Assembly (NCBI GenBank): GCA_012295275.1
Contig: CM022670.1
Coordinates: 32,699,938 to 32,763,937, forward strand
Direction of reading: 5' to 3'
DNA length: 64,000 nt
From: Chrysomallon squamiferum
Lineage: Eukaryota; Mollusca; Gastropoda; Neomphalida; Peltospiridae
Part shown: piece by piece, positions 13,115 to 24,000 of the stretch
How positions within the stretch are numbered: position 1 is the first letter of the stretch
Layout of the letters: every line of letters begins with the position of its first letter
Program-made: the position numbers and the translations under genes
The notes under the pieces: model-generated
Databases searched by the model: none
The model's input: only the letters and a program-made list of their open reading frames with translations
Told to the model about the DNA's origin: nothing

Positions 13115-13300
13115 CTATATAGCCTTGTGTTGATCTATGAAATTATCTTTTAAATGCTTTCTCAACGATCTGCGTCTCCAGTTGCCCACTGTTCTTTCGA
13201 TATTTCTTTCCAATAATCGATTGTAATCCATCACCATCGCACAGTGAGCTTGTGAGGCACAAGCTTCGGGCACTTCATTAAAAACTCGAACCTGATCCAT
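13115..13300 (-). CDS. Unrecognised small ORF, 61 residues
   Basis: This short ORF has an in-frame stop upstream and ends at TAG. It is rich in basic residues toward the end (GNWRRRSLRKHLKDN). It is in the same reading frame as the larger ORF at 12221-12721, 393 bases downstream, but the intervening bases contain stops and I see no plausible donor near its end. It may be an independent small gene, an upstream ORF or a remnant exon of the same locus. No family is recognised. Confidence 0.25.
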   Translation of the reverse strand: MDQVRVFNEVPEACASQAHCAMVMDYNRLLERNIERTVGNWRRRSLRKHLKDNFIDQHKAI

Positions 13301-14417
13301 GAATAATGATAGGCTACTTCAGTTGCATAATTTTCGAACATTATAAGCAGTAACATATCATAGAACTAATAGTCTTAACAACTTTGCTGCAGATTAACCA
13401 GAACACCACAGTTAGCTTTCTACTTTAAATATAAGCTGCAAACATTTCATCAAAACACTTCGACGGCTTTATTAGTTGCGCAATCTATAACGTTATATCC
13501 TCTTTATGAGTTTATTTGTATTAGCTGCCATTCAAAAATTGTGTAATGTTATTATCTTTAGAGTTTACCCGCCTCGCAAAAGCTTCCACACGTGAACAAC
13601 ATACATACATGACTACATAATATCAAAACCTGTTACCAGTTACTGACATTAAAATTCATTTCGCTTCTATTTGTTAATTAAACATTTCATTAGAAATCAT
13701 TTTCTCTTCTATTTATTAAAAGTAGCTTTTTATTAAATATATTTAACTTAATTACAAAAACAACAACATTGATAAATAATAATAGTAATAATATTCATTA
13801 TTATTATTATTATTATTAAAATATACTTTGTAGTTTACTTCATTATTATTCGCTTAAATATTTCCCCCAAAGAGGATATGAATCTCAGAAAGTAATTTAA
13901 TTTAAGTTAATCTAAAAAGAATAACAGTTAGCTGTTAAAAACTAGATATATTTGGAGTTAGGCATTGCCTGTATTAAACTCCAGGTACTCGGTGTGGATG
14001 TGATTTGACGATAAAATGAGTCCTTTAATAAAAAAATAATTAAAATCTTATTATTCTTCTATTTATTTTGTTTTGTTTTGCTTTTAATTTCTATTCTTTT
14101 TCCAAATTTTTTAATTAGAATTTTCATTTTTCTTCTTCTTTTTTTTTTTTTTTTTTTTTTTTTTTGAGAGGGAGGGATTAAGATAAATAAGAAGAAGAAG
14201 AGGAAGAAGTATCAAAAAAAAAAAAAAAAAAACCCAGCAACCTCGATCATAATCACTGTTATTGTTATTGAATTATTAGCACAGAACAGTTTATCAGCTA
14301 GAGATGAAAAACAAAAACCGGCGTAACTACGCATCTCATTACTATAAATAGAAATGACGATACGTGGTCCTCGTTAAGTAATCAGCTATTCACTCGTTAT
14401 ATTTATTTATATATTAG

Positions 14418-14448
<31 letters not shown>

Positions 14449-14945
14449 GAAGAAGAGTAAAAGAGTTTCATTAATTATACTGATGATTGAAAATAAGTAA
14501 CATTATCAAACAAGCGCATTACTTGTTTGGAGAAATGTATGACGGGTTAACATTCCGTGTTAAACGAGAGACTGCGGATGGATGGGGTACTAGACGTTAG
14601 TAAAAGCACAGGAATTTTGAAAAAAATTACAAAGAACTAAATGGACTTCGCTTATCTTATAAACCTTGTATATTGTGGGCAAATATTATCATGTACAACA
14701 ATCTATAATCTGATTCATTCGTTAACAGTGTAACTTTAAATTAAATGACTAGCAAATATTATGTCTTTTTGTTCTTTGGTAATGGTATAATTTTCACAAA
14801 TGGCACATCAACACGGACGATGGGTAAAACAATTATTTGAGAATGTCTAGTTTACGGATTTTTTTCTGGGAAGCCCTTTGTACTTCAAGCTATCATTTAA
14901 AATAACAAAAGAAAGAAAAGAAAAGAAAAAATACAACAAAAAAAC

Positions 14946-14979
<34 letters not shown>

Positions 14980-15115
14980 AACAACAAAAAAACCACCCAT
15001 AAATAAATAAATAAAATAATAAAAATAAAAATAAAAATGAAAACACTCATATATTTATGTTTGTGTTGGTGGATGTGTTTATCATTATTATTATCTCTTA
15101 ATCTGGGTATATCTG
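13301..15115. other. Gene-free stretch rich in homopolymers
   Basis: No coding exon is supportable. Long homopolymers occur: poly(T) near 14139-14165, poly(A) near 14214-14231 and 14417-14436, and poly(A) near 14949-14978. An ATT run lies at 13796-13818. The interval separates leftward ORFs from a rightward gene, so promoters may lie here. Confidence 0.4.
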
Positions 15116-15123
15116 TGACGTCA
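15116..15123. promoter_or_regulatory. CRE palindrome TGACGTCA
   Basis: A full eight-base CREB/ATF site lies 71 bases upstream of the start codon of the four-exon gene. In such an AT-rich region a perfect GC-containing palindrome at a promoter-like distance is notable. Binding by CREB/ATF is established for this motif in general; its use here is inference. Confidence 0.5.
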
Positions 15124-15193
15124 TTATATTGTAGCGTAGGCCTACTTTGACTTTTATGGCGATGGTAACGCATATTAATTATGAATATGAATA

Positions 15194-17144
15194 ATGTCTC
15201 ACCATACTACAAGACAATGTGCAAACTACAAACAGGTAGGCATTTTTGGAAGTGTGTGTGTGTGTGTTTTAATAGTTACATTTGTACATATTTAGAATAA
15301 TGTTCAGTTAAAATTCAGAAATAAGTATTAGTAGATATAAACGTTAACAATGAATTATTTAATAAAAATACTATATGCATTTAAAAACAAATAATGATAA
15401 TTTTAAAAGTTAAGAATTAGACAAAAAGTATTAGTAGACAGTGGCGTTCAGAGGTCTAGTCATGCCCGGGGCCAACTCCTTGATTGTATGCCCAAAGACA
15501 CAAGTATAAGTCCTAGTACTGAGAAATATCACGAGAAAGGAAGATGCTTTGAATATTTAAGTATAGATGAAACATAAAATAAACACTTTATTCAATTTAA
15601 ATATAAATCAATCAATTTTATCAAGTTCTTTTCTCTGATTGGATTTCCCCCACCGCCCCTTCGACATCCCCTCTGCACGCCACTGTTACATCGTTAACAA
15701 CGAACTATTTAATAAAAAATAATTATATATGCATTTAAAAAAAAAAAAAAAAAAAAAAAGAATTGAGATTCATGTTCAAATTGTATAACTTGATGCCCAT
15801 ATCGTATTTATATATCAACAGTTATTTTCTTGTGGCTGGCCAAGAGGAAAGCGTCGTAAACGGAAAAAGCGTGAAAAGGTAAGAACAGCTTAATTGTTTC
15901 TAAAATTTGTCAGACGTACAAAATAGACATCTTTACAGTCATTAAGAAAAAAAGAAGTTGCAAATTAAGCTCTCGTTTATTTTAATAAATTGATATTTTT
16001 ATTTCACTATTCTAGGAAGGTTCTCAATCTGGTAGCTTCAGCGATTCTGATTTTATAGATTTTTCCATCGATACCGATGAGGGTCCACATAGTAGATATT
16101 CATTTGATGTCTTTGCAAACAAAGACTCTTCAATCCTGTCTCGCATCAACCTGCTACCGACAGACAGCAGCAATCTGTCGTCGTCAATTCAGAAAAGCAT
16201 CCTACTAGGTATGTCTAACCACGTATCTCCATTTGTCTATCAGCTTGCATTAATTGTACTTACTACTACGTCACTGGTCATGGGCACGAAGATGATTTCA
16301 GTTAATGACTTGAGTTAACTAGCGTAAACTGTTTTAGTCTCTAGCCGAGCTCAGACTTAATTAGTCAGTAGTAATTTGTAAAATAACGCTGAAAATTAAG
16401 TTATTATTCTTTATGATTACAGTTCATTAATTAGTGCTTTTATCAGAGTTGAAAGTAATAAATCAAAATAAAATGATATAAAGTAGTTGAGTATAGCTCA
16501 GTGATTAGTTGCAAGTTCCACTCTCCTCAGTTAGTTGATTTTGGATATTTTCGATTCCAGACTTTGCTTCACAACTTGTTTATTGGTTTTCCTCTCTGTG
16601 CAAAATTGAAAATCTTCTAAAAGTGATAAGAATAGCACAGCTGTGGGTTTCAGTGCATATTTAAAAAAACAATAATAATCAAATAAAAAAGTTAATCATT
16701 AACATTCAAATGTATTTGAACATAATAATCTGAAATGTTTTTAAGCATGAATTCAAGCATTTATTTACAACTACAACATCTTTATTGTTGACACCTAATA
16801 ATAATCATTAAATATATTTTGACGAATCATGTAATAAATATTCATGCATATCTTTATGAATATTCATTCTGTAGATATACTATTGGAATCAGTAAAAAAA
16901 CCATATGGTGAACAAATCTTATTGCAAAAATTATTCTCTATGTTTAATATCCATAATTATTTTTAGGTAAATAAGCATGATTCAGAGATGATTATGTGTA
17001 GTCTATTACAGCTCATTTTCATATTTTTCATATAAAATTTAAATATTCACTAAAAATATATTAATTTTCATTTCAGTCAGTGTGCCTGAATCAAGCTCAA
17101 ACCTCACTGACAAAACACCTGATAATTGTGCACAATGTAGCTAA
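15194..17144 (+). CDS. Unrecognised four-exon gene, 119-residue protein with basic N-terminal segment
   Basis: Exons 15194-15235, 15822-15878, 16016-16208 and 17077-17144 join with matching phases (0, 0, 1). All introns are GT-AG, with donors GTAGGC, GTAAGA and GTATGT. An in-frame TGA precedes the ATG. Exon 2 encodes LFSCGWPRGKRRKRKKREK, a Cys-Trp-Pro motif followed by a strong bipartite-like nuclear localisation signal. Exon 3 is serine- and aspartate-rich (GSFSDSDFIDFSIDTDEG) and looks like an acidic, possibly activating or phosphorylated segment. The protein ends DNCAQCS. It is too short to be a zinc finger or HMG protein, and I do not recognise the family. Nuclear location and a regulatory role are inference. 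The CRE upstream and the ATTTA-rich 3' region would fit a rapidly inducible gene. Confidence 0.68.
15327..15760. repeat. Diverged local duplication, second copy interrupted by a MITE
   Basis: The segment starting GTATTAGTAGATATAAACGT near 15325 continues through GTTAACAATGAATTATTTAA and ATATGCATTTAAAAA. It recurs from about 15428 as GTATTAGTAGA, is then interrupted, and resumes at 15686 with a matching GTTAACAACGAACTATTTAA and ATATGCATTTAAAA. The first copy therefore acts as an empty site for the inserted element. It lies in intron 1 of the four-exon gene. Confidence 0.75.
15439..15685. mobile_element. Short TIR element with CAGTGGCG ends (hAT-like MITE), 247 bp
   Basis: The ends CAGTGGCGT and CACGCCACTG are near-perfect inverted repeats. 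The inside is more GC-rich than the flanks (GCCCGGGGCC, CCCCACCGCCCC) and has no ORF. CAGTGGCG termini are common among hAT-type elements, but a clean 8-bp target duplication is not seen, so superfamily assignment is tentative. Confidence 0.65.
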
Positions 17145-18809
17145 TGCTCAACAGTTTATGACACTGGTTTTTTTTACTCACAATCAACGTAAAAAATAAA
17201 CAGTATATTCACCTTGTGTACATTATTTTTTGTGTGGAAAATCACTTTATTATGGGATCTAGAAAATTACATATCCAGTATACATCTTTTTTCATTTAAA
17301 TGCCAAAACTTAGATTTAGATCTACAATGAGGCAAAATTGTTTTTGAATACTGCTGGTGATTCATATGGGAATGCAGTTGTTATATTTTTACCATAGTTA
17401 TTGTAACTAAATAATTCTAGATTTGGATATCCTTATACAGATACTAATTATCAGATCAGTTACTAAATGTAATTTGACTATGTAAGAATTTTTATACCCT
17501 TCAGGTTAAATTATATTCGTTTAATACATTTAATTTAAGTACTTCATATTTGTATTTATTAAACAGAAAAACCATGCATTTATCCATTTAACAGTCCATA
17601 ACCATGCCAATATATTAGCCTCAATAGTTAATATAGAATCTTTTTTAATTTTATTTTTTATTTTATATATATATTTTTTTTTTTTGGAAAGAGAATAATA
17701 AGAAATAAAAATAATTAGTTTTTAGTTCACCATAACATTTCAAAACATTTTATATGTTTACATATATTTTATTATTATATGCACTATATATTAATTACAT
17801 TGCATATGATATTTTGAAACAGTATTGGAAATGTACAAAGCTTTTTAAACAGTGTTATCTTATGTTTGCAATCATTTGTATGTTGAGAAATCTGTGTTAC
17901 AATGAACTGTAACACTGGAAACCTTGTGACTTTTTATTATTTATTAAAATTGTTTATAGTAGTATCATAAGCAACATTATAGAAACAAAATTTAGAACTG
18001 AAAAATTCATTAAAGAAAACCTTTATCAAAGAATTTCAATTAACTTTCACTTTTCTTTTCTCCTAGACATTTACTTCTAAATAACTAAACATTCTTAGCA
18101 GTTTATAAATTTACCATTTTTAAAATTATTGTTAAATTTTTATTTTCCCCTTAGATTCAATGTCATTTTATAAAACATAGGTCAACTTAATGGAAAATAA
18201 TTTTAATATACAGCAGTAATAACTATACTGAAAATATTCTGGATTTAAATTTATTATAAACAAGTTTCCAGGCTTGAATTATCTTTGAATTTGCACATAT
18301 ACTGTGTCTGAGTATGCTAGATTACTGTTAGAACTGTGTATTGTGAATGTTATGACATGTTAGAAGAATAGAATTTGGTGCAATTGTCTGTACATAATAA
18401 GATAGTTTTTATAAACGAGGAGGCCAGATGTTTATATATTTTAAATTTGCCTTTCATTTATTGTATATGTGTTTACTAAAATCATTTTTTATAAATAATT
18501 TTGTTTTTAAGTACTTGTCAAAGCCAGATATTATTTTTAAGTTATATCTGCCTACAGAATTAATGAACATAAATGAGTTTTATGATTTTTAATTTATTGT
18601 ACATAATAGTTTATTATTACATCTTTGATATATTGTATATATTTCATTTATTCATGAAATAATAATACTAATAGTTATATTTTTGTAATTATTTAACCAA
18701 TTATAAACTTTAATTAAGAAGTAAAGTCATTCATTTAACACATTTTTTTTTTATTAAAAAGGACACTGTCTAAGATTTGTCTAACATTTTTGTAAATATA
18801 GTTAATAAA
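17145..18809 (+). promoter_or_regulatory. Probable long AU-rich 3' UTR of the four-exon gene, two poly(A) signals
   Basis: The region after the stop has no coding potential, and AATAAA hexamers occur at 17195-17200 (proximal) and 18804-18809 (distal). Many ATTTA pentamers are present, as in AU-rich instability elements, although the high AT content makes them less informative. The transcript end is inferred, not shown. Confidence 0.4.
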
Positions 18810-19624
18810 AATTGAAAAATGTATTCTGTTTTTCTATTTCATCTGTAATTTCATAAACACAAAAGAAATTAAGCAGAACTGAAGCAAAATAAAAACAATC
18901 AGATTTTAACCAAAATCTTAATTAACCACTTTGGTTTTTTTTTTTTTTTTTTTTTTTTTTGGTGTATGCAGTGTTCAAATTTGTCTGGTTGTCCTTGCTG
19001 AACTTATTTGACAGACAACTTCTAGACAATGGTAGCCCCTTGGACAAACTTTAAAAATTGCTAATGAGTAATCAATCACCAATTATAGGTTATTGAAAAA
19101 TCACTCAATAAGAAAAAGAGAGACAAAACAAAGCATAAAACATCTGGTTAACAGTCAACCTCTTTTGTTCAGGTTTGGTACATAACATGTACTTGGATTA
19201 TTCTATTTTCCATGCACAAATGTAACTAATGGCAACCTAATCTGAAGGACAACCTAAAAAAAAAAAGCCCATGGTTGTGCTCTGGTCAGCCAGACAAATC
19301 CTTAAAATTGATCACAGTGCATACAGAATATACATCTGCATCTCTGATACAAACATATCTGTGTTTGTACTAATCTTTCCTGCAGATCTTCATTTCTTAT
19401 TAAATATTTTCAGTATACTAATGTATGTGAATGTAAAATTGCAGTCGGAATTTCATTTAAACAATTATTATCATTAAAGTGCATTTTACACAACAGTGCT
19501 AACAAAATCATTCTTTTAGAATCATCAGAGTTATTATTAATTTTTTCATAATCTAAATGTTTTTAGCAGTTTATAAAATTAATGAAAAAATACAACAAAA
19601 GTTTACAAATTATGAACCAACCTT
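18810..19624. other. Convergent intergenic stretch
   Basis: The interval lies between the rightward four-exon gene and the leftward MCCC2-like gene. It contains a poly(T) run at about 18935-18960 and nothing I can support as coding. Two short ORFs in it look like AT-rich noise. Confidence 0.4.
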
Positions 19625-19630
19625 TTTATT
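19625..19630 (-). terminator. Poly(A) signal AATAAA for the MCCC2-like gene
   Basis: This is a canonical hexamer on the minus strand about 150 bases past the stop codon of the MCCC2-like gene. The assignment is positional only. Confidence 0.45.
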
Positions 19631-19781
19631 ATGTAAATATTTGTCTCAGAACCAGTCCATATAAAACATTATTACAAAATAATGTTATAAAATTTAATAT
19701 CAGATTAAAAAAAAAAAGTATAAATAACAGTTTAGTTGTTGTTTTTAACTCTCTCTCTTTATAACTGAAATAGGTTTGTAT

Positions 19782-20972
19782 CTACATTCTTAACACAGAA
19801 CATTCAGTCTTCTTTAAAGGAAGGTAGGCTTTAACAATTGTTAAACATTGTCCAATAACCTAAAAAACAAAAGAAATCAAAACAAATATGTATCTGTTGC
19901 AGATATCTTACAAATGTTACCTAAAAACTATTAGTAAAATGTACATTTGTAAGTGTATGTATCTAAAACACTAAAGCAGCAAAAGATGAATTTTGAACTA
20001 TGTCTGTGTAACTGAAGAATATAATTAATTTTAAATACTTTAAGGGAAAAGAGGAAAGAAAATGGTGTTTTGTTTCATTTGAAATGTGTTTGAAGAATAC
20101 CCAACACGTTATGTCTAGAAAATTTCTACTTGTCATTCCAAATCACTTGCTCTTGACTAATCATAAGAAGCTGAAATGTGTGAAGAAGAATTGTATAAGA
20201 AAAGTTAAGAACTGAGAAACAAAAATTCTTATCCTTATGATTTCTCAGTACAGTGTTATCTATTTAATAATTTAGTAACATTAATGTGACATTAATTTTA
20301 GCATGTAAAATTGATTTTTTTACATGCTAAAAAACCCATATTATTCACATTTTAAGAAATAACAAAAGAAGGATGCAACTTGAGAACATTCCATTAACAG
20401 CACTATCTCCATATATTACAAGTTACTGTTAAATTTCAAGTAAGGAAACATCAAACCTTTCTGGTATTCTGAGGTAGTATAACACCATCATCTAACACTC
20501 TGGGTGATGTAAATGTGGTTGACATTTCCAGTGTATATTTTTCTGTCAGTTTATTCTGTAGAGTCACTGCTTCTTCTGTAGAGTTAGTTCCAAGTTTCTC
20601 CTACAAGTGAAAAGATAAACATTCCTCTCAAAACTTCATGGTTTTAATTACTTCTTGTTTTAGTAGATTCCTTTAAAAAAGGACTCTCATTTTCACTTGC
20701 ACACTAAACCATAAAAAATAAAATTGAGTAACATGTATCTTAGACTAAATTAGTGCATTATATATACATTATATATATCTCAATTTTAAATGGCTAATTT
20801 CATATTAAAATGTAGGTAGAAAATTATAAAAATAAAACAATCTACAATACCATATAAAATAAAGATATAAACTGACCTGAACAGCCAAATTTGCCAATTC
20901 TTCTGGTTCCATTAATCCAGTAACAGCGTTAGGCCAAGTGAACAAAAAATTTGGATTCACAGCTCGTCCACC

Positions 20973-21018
<46 letters not shown>

Positions 21019-24000
21019 AATGAAATTAAATTTGTTTGATAAAGAAAGTATTTTAAAAAATTAAATAAATAAATACATAAAAAAAAAAAAAAAAAGATAA
21101 TCAAAATAAACAAAGAAAGAAAGAAGAACTAACTAATAATTATACATGCGAAGAAACAAATGAGTTGAAAGTTGAAAATCATACTTGAAAATCATAATCT
21201 GTTATGAATTAATCTCAGGTCAATTTTAAATACTACATCAATAACATTTGATACTATAAGAAACTTTAAGAACTGAGAAAAAAAAACTCTCATCCTTATG
21301 TTTTCTCAGTATAGTGTTATCTATTTAATAATTTTAGTAACATATACCATGACGTAGTGAGTATATCCAAGTCCATTTGCTACAACGACTGTGATCTTTG
21401 GAACTGCAGCACAGCTTACAGCTGACAACATCGCTGCTTGTGCCTTTAGTTGTTGGCCCAGTAATACAGCTAAAAAACAATATCACAGTTTTGTGTTTTT
21501 AGATTAATTTCACCATGAATGTGGATTTAAATAGATTGATAATTGGTATAATGTATTTCAACATGGGACCATATTTATAGCTTTATTTTCTAAATAATGA
21601 TAGGATAATGAATACGTGTAAAAGAACTGATTATATTTAATGATATTAAAACAACAAAAACATTAATAACATAACAATATTAATAACAGTAAAATAACAA
21701 TAGTTATGGTATCTCTAATAAATAAACAAAGAATATCTAACCATAAACAAAAATAAAATAATTAAAGTATATGACTATCTATGATATTAGTTATAAATTG
21801 TGATGAAATATTATTATTATTATTAATTTTTTTAAATGGATATATAACTTTTCAAAGTTCCTAACTTTATTTTCATGCTTAAAAAAGATTAAGTTTATAT
21901 CAATTAATCAGATATCTTATTGGTAGATTATCTGATACAAATTTGAAAATAGATTTAGTTATTACTAAAAAAAAAAGATTAAAAGTTATAAAAAAAGAAT
22001 AAACAATGTCAGGAAAAATAACAAAACAAGTGTCAAACAGGCTGACCTTTGTTTTGCATCTGTAAGTTCACTAGAGAATCTGGAACTGTATTTTGAAGAA
22101 ATATAAGTGGAATATTTCTCTCAGAACATATCTGAACAAAGTGACATCCCTTTATTGCAGCCTTTTCAGTTAACTCCCCTTGGTTCCCAACAATCCCTAC
22201 AAGATGCCTGAAAACATTCATAAATATTACTCAGTTTTTTAACAGCTTAAACACACACACACAATATAAAAGAATTGTTCTGGAAAATAATAATTAAAAA
22301 AAAAAAAAAAAAAAATTTCTGTTGTATTTTAAACATCTGTACACCTATTTATTATGTATTTATTTATATAAATTTTATATCAAACACACATCTACTTAAA
22401 TCTTTGAAGAACATGGATTTTGAATGGATGTATATATGTATATATATTTTCAGCATTTTTAAATGGATATAATCTTGAATTACCCACAAATATATGCAAA
22501 TCCTGTCAATAAAGTTGGTCCAAAAAGTTTTTTGAATTCACGGAATTTGCTAGAATCAACCAATCTAGCAATTACCTAAAGAAAAATAAACAAATTTAAC
22601 TTTTTAACAATACTGTTGTTTAAAGAAACACACACATCTTTTTTTTTTCAATGAATATTCTTTAATCCTACATACACTAGAGTGATATTCGAAATTATCA
22701 CATATTAGAAAAAAATATCATTAATTCATTAATAATTAAATCACAGCCATTTAAGTCTCATACCTCATGCATATTCATGTGATGTTGATTTTCTAGTGGA
22801 ATTAGTCCTGGTAATTCTTCGGGGTCATAATGAGGATCAACTGGGGGGAGAGTAGGGTGTGGTGGAGCAGGCAAATTCAGACAGGTCACTATGTCTCGAG
22901 TGATTTCAAATGCTTCTTTTTCTGTCTCAGCAAAGTAATCAGTACATCCACTAACACTAGAACAAATAAATAAATAATTAATCAAATGAAATGAAATTAA
23001 ATAATAAAAAATAGATAAATATACAAATAAACACACATAAACAAGAAAACAAATAAATAAACAAGCAAATAAAACACAAAACACTGTATTATTAATTCCT
23101 TCATTTCTTTTAACTGACAGTTAATTAAATTATTTTGAGATTATACCTAATAGAAATAAAACATTCTGTAGATTTTTAAATAATAAAAATTTCAAATGTA
23201 AAATAGTAACTCTTTTTAAGGATAAAAATGGAAAGGTATTTTAAGTTATACAACTTTGTAACACTGCAAAAAATATACAAAATGTTTAGAAAGATTTTTA
23301 TGAAAATATAAATTCACCACTTAGAAACAAACAGTATTAAAATTTTTAAAAAAAAAAAAAAATTAAATAAATAAATAAAAATAAAAGATAATAATGAAAT
23401 AACTGGACAAAAAACTTTAATACTTTAAAAATGATGTTACCAAATCAGAAGTACATACAAGTCCTGCTGGGTGCAGTGTTTATCAGATCATACACATAAT
23501 GCTAAGCCCTGTTAAGAAAGTTTTTTTTACCTACAATGGAGTGTTGCTCCTCCTAATTCTTCTGCTGTTACAACTTCTCCTGTTGCTGCCTGAACTAAAG
23601 GAGGGCCTCCAAGAAAAATAGTTCCAGATTTGTGTATAATAACAGCTTCATCTGCCATTGTGGGAACATATGCACCTCCAGCTGTGCAGCTTCCACAAAC
23701 AACAGCTACCTTTGCGTGTATTAATATACAAATAATAACATTTAATATAAAACAATTTTATTATTGACACTGTAAATAAGAATTAAAATAAATTAAATTA
23801 ATAAATTGTAATAGGTAATTTGTTTTCAATTTTTCTGAAGAAACCTTACTAGTAAAATTATCAAAATAAATATCTAAATTTCTAAATATATACATTTTGA
23901 AGAGACTATGATATCATTTTTAAGTGTTTAAAAAAATTATATATTATTTGTATCAACTTGCTGAATTGGAACAGAATAACTATATTTTTTTTTGATATAT

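Noticed and set aside
14847-15173. 108-codon minus-strand ORF
   Set aside because: Most of it is poly-Phe/Ile from a poly(A) and AAAT tract. Its first part lies over the probable promoter of the rightward gene.
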